Shown: positions 33,499 through 42,248 of the stretch, piece after piece
Layout: each line of letters starts with the position of its first letter
Position numbering within the stretch: the first letter of the stretch is position 1
Translations under genes and position numbers: made by a program
Notes under the pieces: model-generated
What the model was told of the DNA's origin: nothing
The model's input: only the letters and a program-made list of their open reading frames with translations
The model's database searches: none
NCBI RefSeq assembly: GCF_004138335.1
Contig: NZ_RYFW01000001.1
Coordinates: 744,001-808,000, forward strand
Direction: 5' to 3'
Length of the DNA stretch: 64,000 nt
DNA from: Peristeroidobacter agariperforans
Lineage (GTDB): Bacteria > Pseudomonadota > Gammaproteobacteria > Steroidobacterales > Steroidobacteraceae

Positions 33499-33932
33499 AA
33501 ACGGGCCTTGAGCTGGTCCCGATCCTTGGCGAGCTCAGCCAGCGTATCGTCGAGCAATGGCGGCTTGGTCACCAGCTTGTGACGCAGGATCAAGCCTGCC
33601 ACCACCGCCACCGCAATGAACATTCCGATCATGGCCACCGATGCGGCCAGCCGGTGCGTGTCCCAGAACACGAAGATCACCGCCAGCGCGACCAGGAACA
33701 AACCCATCATCGCCGCGAACGCCGCGACGAAGGCCCACAGCAAAATCGCGCCGACCTGGCGCACCTCTTCCTGCAACTCGGTGGTCAGCAGCTCCAGCCG
33801 GGTGTGCACGATGGCGACAAAGGTCGCCAGGAAATTGTTGAGCGACTGAAACAGGCCGTGGACCGGTCGCGAAGTTTCCTCCGCGCTCCGGGCGTGGGCG
33901 GTGATGTGCGGATCGTGCGTTTCCACGGCCAT
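33495..33932 (-). CDS. YqjE-like phage-holin-family membrane protein
   Basis: 145 residues from the ATG at 33932. An amphipathic N-terminal part (RPVHGLFQSLNNFLATFVAI, RLELLTTELQEEVRQVG) leads into two transmembrane helices (about 68-92 and 97-122). This is the YqjE / holin superfamily III pattern, chromosomal membrane proteins despite the name. No lysis genes nearby, so a phage origin is not supported. Middle gene of the yqjDEK-like set. Confidence 0.82.
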   Translation of the reverse strand: MAVETHDPHITAHARSAEETSRPVHGLFQSLNNFLATFVAIVHTRLELLTTELQEEVRQVGAILLWAFVAAFAAMMGLFLVALAVIFVFWDTHRLAASVAMIGMFIAVAVVAGLILRHKLVTKPPLLDDTLAELAKDRDQLKARL

Positions 33933-33958
33933 GGTTGGAGTCGCCTGGCGAGCCGCGC

Positions 33959-34270
33959 TCAGCGACGGGCGAGCAGCAGCCCCAACACCAGGCCGACACC
34001 GGCTGCGATGCCGACCGCCTGCCACGGGTTCTCTTGAACGTACTCATCGGCGGCGTCGGCGATCTCGCGCGCGCGGCGCATCGCCTCTTCCTCGACTTCG
34101 CTCAGGCGCACCTTGGCCTGGCGCAACGATTCTTCGGCGCGGGCGCGCACTTCCTGGACCTTTTCGCCGGTCAGCGTCGAGGTCGCCTTGAGCAGCGCTT
34201 CGGCGTCCTCCATGACGGTCTTCAAGTCGGCGACCAGTTGATCGGTAGTCACTTCTACTCGGGCATTCAT
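33959..34270 (-). CDS. DUF883/ElaB/YqjD-family protein
   Basis: 103 residues: a long charged helix (QLVADLKTVMEDAEALLKAT ... EEEAMRRAREIADAADEYVQ) followed by the family signature ENPWQAVGIAAGVGLVLGLL with a C-terminal membrane anchor and ARR end. ElaB/YqjD proteins are tail-anchored inner-membrane proteins that associate with ribosomes in stationary phase. First gene of the three-gene set. Confidence 0.9.
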   Translation of the reverse strand: MNARVEVTTDQLVADLKTVMEDAEALLKATSTLTGEKVQEVRARAEESLRQAKVRLSEVEEEAMRRAREIADAADEYVQENPWQAVGIAAGVGLVLGLLLARR

Positions 34271-34383
34271 GAGTCGTTCCTCTCGAGCTGCAAGCTGCAG
34301 ATGTTAGCAAACCAGTGAGCGTGCGGCGGTGCTAGCATGGCGACCTTTGCCGCGCGCCCGCGGCCACACGGAATGCAAGACCC

Positions 34384-35496
34384 ATGACCCAGCCGCCACG
34401 CGTCGCACCGGTGAAAGATCGGTTCTACGCACGCACGTTCGCATTGGTGACGTGCCTGGTGCTGGGCCTGGCCTTGTTCAAGATCGTGCAGCCGTTCCTG
34501 GGTCCGCTGCTGTGGGCGATCTTCATTGCGTTTCTGCTTTATCCGCTGCATGTACGGCTGGCCGCCCGGCTGCGTGGCAAACCCCAATGGTCGGCGGCGT
34601 TACTGACCGTGCTCACATTCGTCGTCATCATCGGTCCGCTGACCGCGCTGAGCGCGGCATTCGCGGCTCAGGTCGGCGACCTGCTGCAGATCGTGCAAGA
34701 CAAAGTCGCCGGCCAGACAACTGGCAACGTGTTGAATCTGGCGAATGTTCCCTGGGTGCGGCAGGGCCTGAACTGGCTCAACAACACCCTCGACATCGAT
34801 CTTGCGCAGCTGCAAAGCTGGATCACGCAAGGCTCGAAAGAGACCCTGCAGACCCTGGCGTCCTTGACTGGCAAGGCGTTCATAGGCGCGATCGGCACGG
34901 TGGTCGGCTTCGTGCTGATGCAGTTCATGCTGTTCTTTTTCATTCGCGACGGCGGCGAGATGGTGCAGACCGCGCGCGAGCTGATTCCCATGGCCGAAGC
35001 GCACAAGGCCAAGCTGTTCGACCACCTGGCCGCGGTAACCCGCGCCATGGTGTATGGCACCGGCATGACGGCGCTCATTCAGGGAGCGCTGGTGGGCATT
35101 GCCTTTCTGATCGCGAATCTGCCCTCGCCCATCGTCTTCGGCGTGATCGCCGCGCTGTTCGCCTTGCTGCCGTTCGGCGGCACCGCACTGGTCTGGGGCC
35201 CGGCGGCGGTGGTGCTGGCGGTGCAGGGCCGCTGGGGTTGGGCCATCTTCATGCTGGCATGGGGTGCGATCCTGGTATCGCTGGTCGACAACGTGGTGCG
35301 GCCGATGCTGGTGTCGGGACGCGCCAATGTCGGTACGCTCACCGTATTCATCGGCGTGCTGGGCGGGCTGGCTGCGTTCGGCGCCATCGGCCTGTTCCTC
35401 GGGCCGGTGGTGCTCGCGCTGATCATCGCGCTGATTCGTTTCAGGCTCGAAATGCGGCGCGCGGAAGTAGCAGCAAAGGCCTTGTCGGCGGAATGA
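34384..35496 (+). CDS. AI-2E family (TqsA/PerM-like) membrane transporter
   Basis: 370 residues with about eight transmembrane helices in the AI-2E arrangement: two N-terminal helices, a soluble loop (about 95-160), then a helix-rich C-terminal half with ALVGIAFLIANLPSPIVFGV, LFALLPFGGTALVWGPAAVV and VDNVVRPMLVSGRANVGTLT, the family hallmark. Members export autoinducer-2 or act as Na+(Li+)/H+ antiporters; specificity cannot be read here. Codirectional with hemC 43 bases downstream. Confidence 0.9.
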   Translation: MTQPPRVAPVKDRFYARTFALVTCLVLGLALFKIVQPFLGPLLWAIFIAFLLYPLHVRLAARLRGKPQWSAALLTVLTFVVIIGPLTALSAAFAAQVGDLLQIVQDKVAGQTTGNVLNLANVPWVRQGLNWLNNTLDIDLAQLQSWITQGSKETLQTLASLTGKAFIGAIGTVVGFVLMQFMLFFFIRDGGEMVQTARELIPMAEAHKAKLFDHLAAVTRAMVYGTGMTALIQGALVGIAFLIANLPSPIVFGVIAALFALLPFGGTALVWGPAAVVLAVQGRWGWAIFMLAWGAILVSLVDNVVRPMLVSGRANVGTLTVFIGVLGGLAAFGAIGLFLGPVVLALIIALIRFRLEMRRAEVAAKALSAE

Positions 35497-35539
35497 TTCG
35501 CCCTGGCGTGTGCCTTGCGGGCTCGTTTAAAGAATTGTC

Positions 35540-36481
35540 ATGAGTATCTCCGAACATACATTGCGCATCGCCACGCGGCAGAGCCGCCTGGCCCTGTGGC
35601 AGGCCGAGCACGTCGCGGCCTTGCTCAGAACCAAGCATCCGGGCCTGAAGGTGGAGCTGGTCCCCATGACCACGCAAGGCGATCGCATCCTGGATCGCCC
35701 GCTGGCCAACATCGGCGGCAAAGGGCTGTTCATCAAGGAGCTCGAGCTGGCCATGTCGGAGCATCGTGCCGATATCGCCGTGCACTCCATGAAAGATGTG
35801 CCGAGCGATATGCCGCCGGGCTTCACGCTGGCCGCGATGCTGCCGCGTGCCGATCCCCGAGACGCGTTTGTTTCTACCCGCTACAAGGATTTTGCGAGCC
35901 TCCCGCAGGGCGCGCGCGTCGGCACGTCGAGTTTGCGTCGACAATGTCAGTTGAAGAGTGCGCGACCGGATCTCGAGCTCATTACTCTGCGCGGCAATGT
36001 CGACACCCGGTTGCGCAAGCTCGATGAAAACCAGTACGACGCGATCATCCTCGCCGCCGCGGGCTTGATCCGCCTCGGCCTGGAGAGCCGCATCACCGAA
36101 TATTTCCAACCCGAGCAATCGGTGCCGGCGGTCGGGCAAGGCATCATCGGCATCGAATGCCGCGATGACGATGCGCGCAATATCGCCTATGTGCGCGCAC
36201 TGAACGACACTGAGTCATGGCAATGTTGTGTCGCCGAGCGTGCGTTCGCGCAGCGACTCGAAGGCAGCTGCCAATCTCCGATCGCCGGATTCGCCACGCT
36301 CAGCGGCGCACAGCTGCGATTGCACGGTGTGATCGGTTCACCCGACGGCAAAGAAATGTATCGCGGCTCGCACATCGGCAGCATCGACGATGCCGAAGCG
36401 ATCGGCGCCCGGCTGGCCGAGGAATTGTTGAAAGATGGCGCCGGCCCACTGCTCGAACGCCTGCGCCAGGAGTCGCCATGA
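35540..36481 (+). CDS. hemC: Porphobilinogen deaminase (hydroxymethylbilane synthase)
   Basis: 313 residues. Polymerises four porphobilinogen units to hydroxymethylbilane. Seen: LRIATRQSRLALWQAEHVAA, VHSMKDVPSD, RGNVDTRLRKL and the dipyrromethane cofactor attachment C244 in LEGSCQSPIAG. The stop overlaps the hemD start by four bases (ATGA). First gene of hemC-hemD-hemX-hemY. Its place shortly after algZR recalls the Pseudomonas algR-hemC arrangement with extra genes in between. Confidence 0.96.
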   Translation: MSISEHTLRIATRQSRLALWQAEHVAALLRTKHPGLKVELVPMTTQGDRILDRPLANIGGKGLFIKELELAMSEHRADIAVHSMKDVPSDMPPGFTLAAMLPRADPRDAFVSTRYKDFASLPQGARVGTSSLRRQCQLKSARPDLELITLRGNVDTRLRKLDENQYDAIILAAAGLIRLGLESRITEYFQPEQSVPAVGQGIIGIECRDDDARNIAYVRALNDTESWQCCVAERAFAQRLEGSCQSPIAGFATLSGAQLRLHGVIGSPDGKEMYRGSHIGSIDDAEAIGARLAEELLKDGAGPLLERLRQESP

Positions 36482-37248
36482 TTCCGAAAGTCATGCCGCC
36501 GCTGGCCGAGCTCACGGTTCTCGTTACGCGTCCCGCGTCCCAAGCAGCGAGCCTGTGCGAACAAATCCAGCGCCATGGCGCGACCGCCATCGCATTTCCC
36601 GCGGTCGAGATTGCACCGGTCACGGCCGAAGCGGCCCGCGGGCACGACTTGATCATATTTGTGAGCGTCAATGCCGTCGCTCACGGTGTGCACTTGATCG
36701 AGAAGAGTGCGACGGCGCGCATCGCCGCCATTGGCAAGGCGACCGCGGCGGCATTGAAAGAAACATCGTTGCCCGCCGACATCGTTCCAGAAGCTGGCTT
36801 CAACAGCGAAGCTCTGCTGGCGCATCCCGATCTCACATTGCCGGACGGCGCGAAGGTGCTCATCGTGCGCGGCTCGAGCGGTCGCGAGCTGATGCAGGAG
36901 ACATTCACTGCGCGCGGTTTTGTCGTCGAAACTCGCGACGTATATCGGCGCATTCGCCCGTCGATCGACGACGCCACGCGCGACGCGCTCGAAACACGCT
37001 GGCGGCAGGAAGGCATCGACGTAGTCACGGCGACCAGCATCGAAACCTTGCACAACCTGATCGAGATGCTGTCCGAGCACGGTCGCGCACTTCTGCGCGA
37101 AACCACGCTGCTGGTGGCCAGCCGGCGCATCGCTGAAGCAGCCCAGGCTGCTGGCATGAACGGGACGCTGATTGTCGCGAACGGCGCCGACGATGTCTCG
37201 ATGATTGGCGCTTTGGCCCGCTGGAGGACCCGTGCCCGGGCGGCTTGA
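36478..37248 (+). CDS. hemD: Uroporphyrinogen-III synthase
   Basis: 256 residues from the ATG overlapping the hemC stop. Closes and inverts ring D of hydroxymethylbilane. HemD landmarks: LVTRPASQAASLCEQIQRHG, LIIFVSVNAVAHGV, AAIGKATAAALKE, VLIVRGSSGRELMQETFTAR and VTATSIETLHNLIEML. This is the operon copy; a diverged paralogue lies at 16626. Confidence 0.92.
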   Translation: MIPKVMPPLAELTVLVTRPASQAASLCEQIQRHGATAIAFPAVEIAPVTAEAARGHDLIIFVSVNAVAHGVHLIEKSATARIAAIGKATAAALKETSLPADIVPEAGFNSEALLAHPDLTLPDGAKVLIVRGSSGRELMQETFTARGFVVETRDVYRRIRPSIDDATRDALETRWRQEGIDVVTATSIETLHNLIEMLSEHGRALLRETTLLVASRRIAEAAQAAGMNGTLIVANGADDVSMIGALARWRTRARAA

Positions 37249-37298
37249 AAACGGCGCTGCGTGTTAGGATACGCCGGTCGCAAGCAGCGTCCTCTCCT

Positions 37299-38357
37299 AT
37301 GGCCGAAACCGGTCCTGAAACTATCAGCTCGTCTGCTCCCGGCGATTCGTCGAGGACCCGTCGTGCACACACGTACAGTCGATTGACCACAGCTATCGCC
37401 GTGCTCGCGCTGGCCATCGCCGGCTATAGCCTGTTCCGTCTGGACTCGATGCGGGACAAGCTCGACACCGCCAACGACACGCTGGCCGCATCCAATTCGG
37501 ATCGCGAGCTGCTGCGCGCCGAAGTGAAGAGCCAGGCCAGCCGCGAGCGGCAGGCGCATCGCGATCTGAACCGCCGTCTCGATACGCTCAACGACGCGCC
37601 TCAACAACTGCAGGAACTGGCTTCTTCGGTCGAGGAACTGCGCGGTCGCGCCGAAGGGCCGGAGCGCGCATGGTCACGTTCCGAGGCGTTGTTTCTTCTC
37701 GAGCTGGCGCAGCGCCGACTGACCCTGGAGCGTGACGTCGAGACCGCGATCGTCGCACTGGAATCGGCGGATCTGCGCCTGGCATCGCTGCGGGACGCAT
37801 CGTTCGCCGGCGTTCGCCAGGAGATCGCCAAGGAGCTGCAAGCGCTGCGCGCCGTGCAGCTGCCCGACACCACTGGCATTCTCTCCCGCCTGATCAGCGC
37901 CGAAGAGCGCGCCAGCAAAGCTCCGGTGAAAGGCATCCTGCTGACCGAGCGCAACGGGCTCGATCGCAGCAAGCTGCCGGACGGAATGTTTGCTCGCGCC
38001 GCCGCCATTCTCAGCCAGACCTTCTCGAATCTCATCCTCGTGCGCAAAGTGGACGGAGTGTCCGGCAGCGTGATCACGGCTGAGGAAGCGTTGCTGAGGC
38101 GCCAGCACCTGCAGTTGTTATTTTTTGCGGCCCGCACAGCCGTGATCCGTCATGACGAGCAGGCCTATCGCACGGCATTGGCGGGCGCACGCCGCTCGCT
38201 CGGAGAATTCTTCGATCTCTCCAAGCCCGAGACGCAGGCGCTGTTGAACGAGGTGCAGGCGCTCGAACCGGTCAATGTCGATCCCCAGCTGCCCAGCGTA
38301 TCCGGCTCGACCAATGCCCTGCGCCGGATGGTCCCGTCGCGCCGAGGTCCGGAGTAA
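37299..38357 (+). CDS. hemX: HemX-family membrane protein
   Basis: 352 residues. Short cytoplasmic N-terminus, one transmembrane helix (about 30-48, LTTAIAVLALAIAGYSLFRL), a coiled-coil region, and a periplasmic domain of the HemX/uroporphyrinogen C-methyltransferase-like family (WSRSEALFLLELAQRRLTLE; LQLLFFAARTAVIRHDEQAY). No methyltransferase motif is present; its contribution to heme synthesis is unclear. Start ATG 37299; the longer in-frame extension begins right after hemD and has no support. Confidence 0.88.
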   Translation: MAETGPETISSSAPGDSSRTRRAHTYSRLTTAIAVLALAIAGYSLFRLDSMRDKLDTANDTLAASNSDRELLRAEVKSQASRERQAHRDLNRRLDTLNDAPQQLQELASSVEELRGRAEGPERAWSRSEALFLLELAQRRLTLERDVETAIVALESADLRLASLRDASFAGVRQEIAKELQALRAVQLPDTTGILSRLISAEERASKAPVKGILLTERNGLDRSKLPDGMFARAAAILSQTFSNLILVRKVDGVSGSVITAEEALLRRQHLQLLFFAARTAVIRHDEQAYRTALAGARRSLGEFFDLSKPETQALLNEVQALEPVNVDPQLPSVSGSTNALRRMVPSRRGPE

Positions 38358-38363
38358 GCACGG

Positions 38364-39605
38364 ATGAGAAGCGGCCTTTATATCGCCGCGGCGATGATCA
38401 TCGCCGGTCTGCTCGCCAACATCGTGTTGGGCGATCCGGGTTACGTGGCTCTGCGCTTCGCCGGGCGGCTGATCGAAATGTCGGCGGTCACGTTCGGCCT
38501 GGTGCTGATCGCCGGCTACTTCGTGGTGAGACTGTTGATCAAGCTCATCACCGCGCGCCGCGCCTGGAAGGAATCTCAGGAAGCACGTCGCCATGAGCGC
38601 GCACGTCGCAGCTTTGCTCAAGGCATCCTGGAATTGTCCGAGGGCAACTGGGAAGCGGCCGAGACCACTCTCACCCGCAATGTGCGTGAAGCAGAGTATC
38701 CCGCCGCTCACTATCTGACAGCCGCTCGCGCTGCGGACCTGCAAGGTGCGGCGGAACGGCGCGATGAGCTTCTGCAGCGTGCTTTGGAAGTTGCGCCCGA
38801 TCGTCGGGCACCGGCGCTGGTCATGCAGGCCGAGGTGTTGCTCAAGCACAAGCAACTGCAGGCTGCGCTGACCACGCTCGAACAGCTCGAAGCGACCAAA
38901 GAACAAAATGCGCGAGGCTTGCTGCTGCTGGCTCGCGTGTATCGACAGCTCGGCGATTGGCAAAAGTTGCAGGCACTGGAACCGCGACTCCGCAGCACCC
39001 GAGGCATCACCGCTGCGATGGCTGACGAAACCGTCGCGCAGGTTCATCTGGACCGTCTGAAAGACGCCGGCACCAAGTGCGATCTGAACGAATTGAAAGC
39101 CGCCTGGAAAGAAACATCCCGATCGCTGGCCAAGCATCCGGAAATCGTCGTTGCGTACGCCCGCGCGTCGATGGCGTGTGGCGACCACGAGGCTGCGGAA
39201 TCGGCCCTGCGCGATTGCATCAACAAACAATGGAACGAGTCCGCGGTGCTGGCGTACGGCGAGCTGGAAACCGACGAGCCGCTGAAGACGCTGGATCGTG
39301 CGGAAGGCTGGCTGTCGGAACACGGCGAAGATGCGGCGTTGTTGTTCACATGCGCGCAACTCGCAACTCGTGCAGAGCTCTACGGCAAAGCACGCAGCTT
39401 CCTCGAAACCAGCATCGCCATCCGCCCGCGCCTGGAGGCGTATCAACTGCTCGCGAGCCTGATGGAACAGCTGGGCGAGCGCGAGCGCTCAGTGAAGGCG
39501 CTGAACGACGCTCTGGCGTTCGCCGTGGGCCGCAAAGCCAACCTCCCGAAGATCCGCGCGCGCCGCTGGCAAGAGCGCAGACAGAGCGATCGGCGGAGAA
39601 GCTAG
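38364..39605 (+). CDS. hemY: HemY-family TPR protein
   Basis: 413 residues. Two N-terminal hydrophobic helices (about 4-22 and 38-62) and a long periplasmic or cytoplasmic helical repeat part of TPR type (FAQGILELSEGNWEAAETTL; HYLTAARAADLQGAAERRDE; ALVMQAEVLLKHKQLQAALT). The HemY of Gammaproteobacteria is distinct from protoporphyrinogen oxidase HemY of Bacillus. Starts six bases after hemX. Confidence 0.9.
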   Translation: MRSGLYIAAAMIIAGLLANIVLGDPGYVALRFAGRLIEMSAVTFGLVLIAGYFVVRLLIKLITARRAWKESQEARRHERARRSFAQGILELSEGNWEAAETTLTRNVREAEYPAAHYLTAARAADLQGAAERRDELLQRALEVAPDRRAPALVMQAEVLLKHKQLQAALTTLEQLEATKEQNARGLLLLARVYRQLGDWQKLQALEPRLRSTRGITAAMADETVAQVHLDRLKDAGTKCDLNELKAAWKETSRSLAKHPEIVVAYARASMACGDHEAAESALRDCINKQWNESAVLAYGELETDEPLKTLDRAEGWLSEHGEDAALLFTCAQLATRAELYGKARSFLETSIAIRPRLEAYQLLASLMEQLGERERSVKALNDALAFAVGRKANLPKIRARRWQERRQSDRRRS

Positions 39606-39614
39606 GCTTTTCTC

Positions 39615-40694
39615 ATGTCCGCTCCTCGGCCTTACGCTCGCGTCACGCTGCTACCGTCGCAGCAGATCCTCACTGTCGAACGTGGTGAGACCATTCTCGA
39701 TGCTGCGTTACGCGCGGGATTGAATCTTCCTCATAGCTGCAAGGGCGGGCATTGTTCGTCGTGCCGCGCTCGCATCCGGCAGGGCGAGGTGAGTTATCCG
39801 CACGGCCGCCCGCTCGGATTGATGGCGGATGAAGAGCGCGACGGCTACGCCCTGCTCTGTCAGGCGCACGCGGCGAGCGAAGATCTCACCATCGAAGTGC
39901 GCGAGATCCGGCCGCCGGTGCCGGAGATCGTCGTCAAGAGCCTGCCCTGTCGCATCGAGCGGCTGGAGCGTCTCACGCCGGAAATCATCGCGGTGTTCCT
40001 GCGCGTGCCGGCCAGCGAATATTTCCATTTCGCACCCGGTCAATATCTGGACGTCATGCTGCCGCAGAACCGACGGCGCAGCTTCTCGATTGCGAGCACG
40101 CCGGGCGACGGCAAGCTGCTCGAACTGCATATCCGTCGCGTGTCGAGCGGCGAATTCACCCAGCAGCTGTTCGATGGCACGCTGGAAAAAGCGCTGCTGC
40201 GGATCGAAGGGCCGCTCGGACAATTCTGGTTCCGCCGCGAGTCGCCGCGACCGGCGTTGCTGGTGGGCGGCGGCACCGGCTATGCGCCGCTGCGCTCGAT
40301 GCTTCACAGCCTGCTCGAAGTCGGCGATCGCCGGCAACTGTATCTCTATTGGGGCGCGCAGGCAGCGCCAGATCTTTACGAGGACGCGCACCTGCGAGCG
40401 CTGTGCCAGCAACATCCGAATCTGCACTACGTCCCCGTGCTCTCGGCGCCGCGCCCCGATGATCAGTGGCAAGGCCGAACAGGCTGGGTTCACGCCGCGG
40501 CGCTGGAGGATCATCCCGATCTCGCCAAGCTGGATGTTTACGCCAGCGGCCCGCCCGTGATGGTCGAAACGATCCGCCACGAGTTCACGAGCCGCGGCCT
40601 GCCGCCCGAACAACTGTTTTTTGATTCGTTCGATTACGCGCCGGACGCGCTGGCCAAGCTCGGCAGCGCGCTCATGCCTTCACAGGATCTTTAG
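39615..40694 (+). CDS. 2Fe-2S ferredoxin-FAD/NAD(P)H oxidoreductase (CDP-glucoseen reductase / flavin reductase-like)
   Basis: 359-residue electron-transfer chain in one protein. Plant-type ferredoxin with cluster ligands C42, C47, C50 and C82; FAD domain with RRRSFSIAST (RxxS motif); NAD(P) domain with LLVGGGTGYAPLRSML and the C-terminal EQLFFDSFDYAP. Same architecture as CDP-6-deoxy-delta-3,4-glucoseen reductase and as reductase parts of oxygenases. Without an oxygenase or dideoxysugar cluster nearby, a general flavin/ferric reductase role is as likely. Ten bases after hemY, so it may be part of the heme transcript. Ends 23 bases inside the convergent epimerase gene. Confidence 0.9.
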   Translation: MSAPRPYARVTLLPSQQILTVERGETILDAALRAGLNLPHSCKGGHCSSCRARIRQGEVSYPHGRPLGLMADEERDGYALLCQAHAASEDLTIEVREIRPPVPEIVVKSLPCRIERLERLTPEIIAVFLRVPASEYFHFAPGQYLDVMLPQNRRRSFSIASTPGDGKLLELHIRRVSSGEFTQQLFDGTLEKALLRIEGPLGQFWFRRESPRPALLVGGGTGYAPLRSMLHSLLEVGDRRQLYLYWGAQAAPDLYEDAHLRALCQQHPNLHYVPVLSAPRPDDQWQGRTGWVHAAALEDHPDLAKLDVYASGPPVMVETIRHEFTSRGLPPEQLFFDSFDYAPDALAKLGSALMPSQDL

Positions 40695-41646
40695 TTCGCA
40701 ACAGATCGGCGAGCGCCGCGTTCAACTCGGGATAGCGGAACGCGAAGCCGGCGCTCAGTGCTTTGGTCGGCAGCACCTTCTGCCCCTCGAGCAGCAGTTG
40801 TGACATTTCGCCGATCGTGGCTCGCAGGATTCCGGCCGGCACGCGCACCGGAATCGACCAGCCGAACTGGGCGGACAATGTCTCCGCAAACTTCTGCTGT
40901 CGAACCGGCTGCGGCGAAGTGGCGTTGATGCCGCCGCTCATGTCTTCCTGCTTGATACAGAACCACAACAGGTCGAGCAGATCGTCGATGTGGATCCACG
41001 ACTGCCATTGCTGCCCGGTCCCAAGCACCACACGCAGACGCATACGAGCGGACGGAATCAATTTCGGCAGCATGCCACCCGACATCCCCAGCACGATGCC
41101 GAATCGCAGGCGACACACGCGAACGTCATATCGCTCGGCCGCTTGCGCAGCCAGCTCCCAGGCCTGGCAGAGATGCGATTGAAAGATCGGCTGGCCACGC
41201 GCCGCTTCGGTGATTTCCTCGTCGCCGCGCACCCCGTAATAGCCGATCGCCGATGCATTGATCAGCACGTCTGGCTTGTGTTCGAGCCGAGCGATCAGGT
41301 CGGTGATTCTGTTGGTGACGCTCAACCGGCTATCGAGCAATTCAGCGCGACGCGCTGGAGTCCACGGCTGCGCGATGATGGGCGCGCCGGCAAGGTTGAC
41401 GATCACATCGATGCGCTCGCCCGAAAGAATTTCGTCGAGCGAAGTAATCACCCGCACCATGGAGCCGAACACGTCGCGCGCACGCTGACCATTGCGAGTC
41501 AGCGCAACGACGCTGTGACCATCGGCAAGCAACCTGCGGCAGAGCCGGCGACCGATGAAACCCGTCGCACCCGTGACCAACACGATGGCCGGCGCGTCCG
41601 AACGGACCACACGCCGCGGCACGCGTTGCCACTCCGGCCGGCTCAT
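40672..41646 (-). CDS. TIGR01777-family NAD-dependent epimerase-like protein
   Basis: 324 residues from the ATG that overlaps the upstream regulator's stop (ATGA). Extended SDR fold: VLVTGATGFIGRRLCRRLLA, VIVNLAGAPII, LINASAIGYYGVRGDEE and the C-terminal DUF1731 end with EGQKVLPTKALSAGFAFRYP. Related to YfcH of E. coli and plant SulA-like proteins; no substrate known. Coupled to the GbsR-like gene upstream. Confidence 0.92.
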   Translation of the reverse strand: MSRPEWQRVPRRVVRSDAPAIVLVTGATGFIGRRLCRRLLADGHSVVALTRNGQRARDVFGSMVRVITSLDEILSGERIDVIVNLAGAPIIAQPWTPARRAELLDSRLSVTNRITDLIARLEHKPDVLINASAIGYYGVRGDEEITEAARGQPIFQSHLCQAWELAAQAAERYDVRVCRLRFGIVLGMSGGMLPKLIPSARMRLRVVLGTGQQWQSWIHIDDLLDLLWFCIKQEDMSGGINATSPQPVRQQKFAETLSAQFGWSIPVRVPAGILRATIGEMSQLLLEGQKVLPTKALSAGFAFRYPELNAALADLLRTKDPVKA

Positions 41647-42176
41647 GTGACGATCTTGGCGACCTTCGTGCCCATGCGCATGAGCTTCAAGAGCGTGGGC
41701 CGCGGCATGGTGCGGATCTGGTCGTACCAACCCGATAGCTCTTCGACGAACTCGAGCATGTCGGCAATGCGCTGCTTCACCTGCTCGGGCGTCTCGTGGT
41801 CCTTCCCGGCGTCGGCGGTAGCCTCACGCAACATTTGCAGAGTCGGGTCGATCTCGCGCTTCTTACGCCCATCCATGATCATGGTGAGCACTTCCCATAT
41901 ATCCTTGCGCGCCTGGAAGTAGTCGCGCCGATCGCCCAGTTGATGAGTCACGCTGACCAGATCCCACGCCTGCAGCTCCTTGATGCTGACGCTGACATTG
42001 GAGCGCGCCACATTGAGCGTTTCCGCAATCTCGTCCGCAGTCAGCGGCGACGGCGCCAGGAACAGCAAGGCATGGATTTGAGCCACGGAGCGGCTGACGC
42101 CCCAACGGCTGGCCATTTCGCCCCAATGGAGCACGCAACGATGCATGGTAGGCGTAAGCTGCATTGCTAGATCCAT
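41643..42176 (-). CDS. GbsR/MarR-type transcription regulator
   Basis: 177 residues. Winged helix-turn-helix: VAQIHALLFLAPSPLTADEI, AETLNVARSNVSVSIKELQA, WDLVSVTHQLGDRRDYFQAR, then a C-terminal helical dimerisation part. The RWGVSRSVAQIHALL start and SNVS.SIKEL recognition helix are typical of the GbsR subfamily of MarR, whose founding member responds to choline in Bacillus. Two in-frame ATGs (42176, 42164). Overlaps and probably regulates the downstream epimerase operon. Confidence 0.88.
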   Translation of the reverse strand: MDLAMQLTPTMHRCVLHWGEMASRWGVSRSVAQIHALLFLAPSPLTADEIAETLNVARSNVSVSIKELQAWDLVSVTHQLGDRRDYFQARKDIWEVLTMIMDGRKKREIDPTLQMLREATADAGKDHETPEQVKQRIADMLEFVEELSGWYDQIRTMPRPTLLKLMRMGTKVAKIVT

Positions 42177-42248
42177 CCGTAATTTCTGTCTTTTCTGAAA
42201 TTTAAATATGCACCGACGCCGTGTCAAGTCGATGGTCCGAGGGCGCGC

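Noticed and set aside
33495-33932. Holin-family protein as a prophage remnant
   Set aside because: It belongs to the chromosomal yqjD-yqjE-yqjK-like set; no endolysin, integrase or phage structural genes are near.
38118-39446. 442-codon minus-strand frame opposite hemY
   Set aside because: hemY in its normal operon position explains the region.
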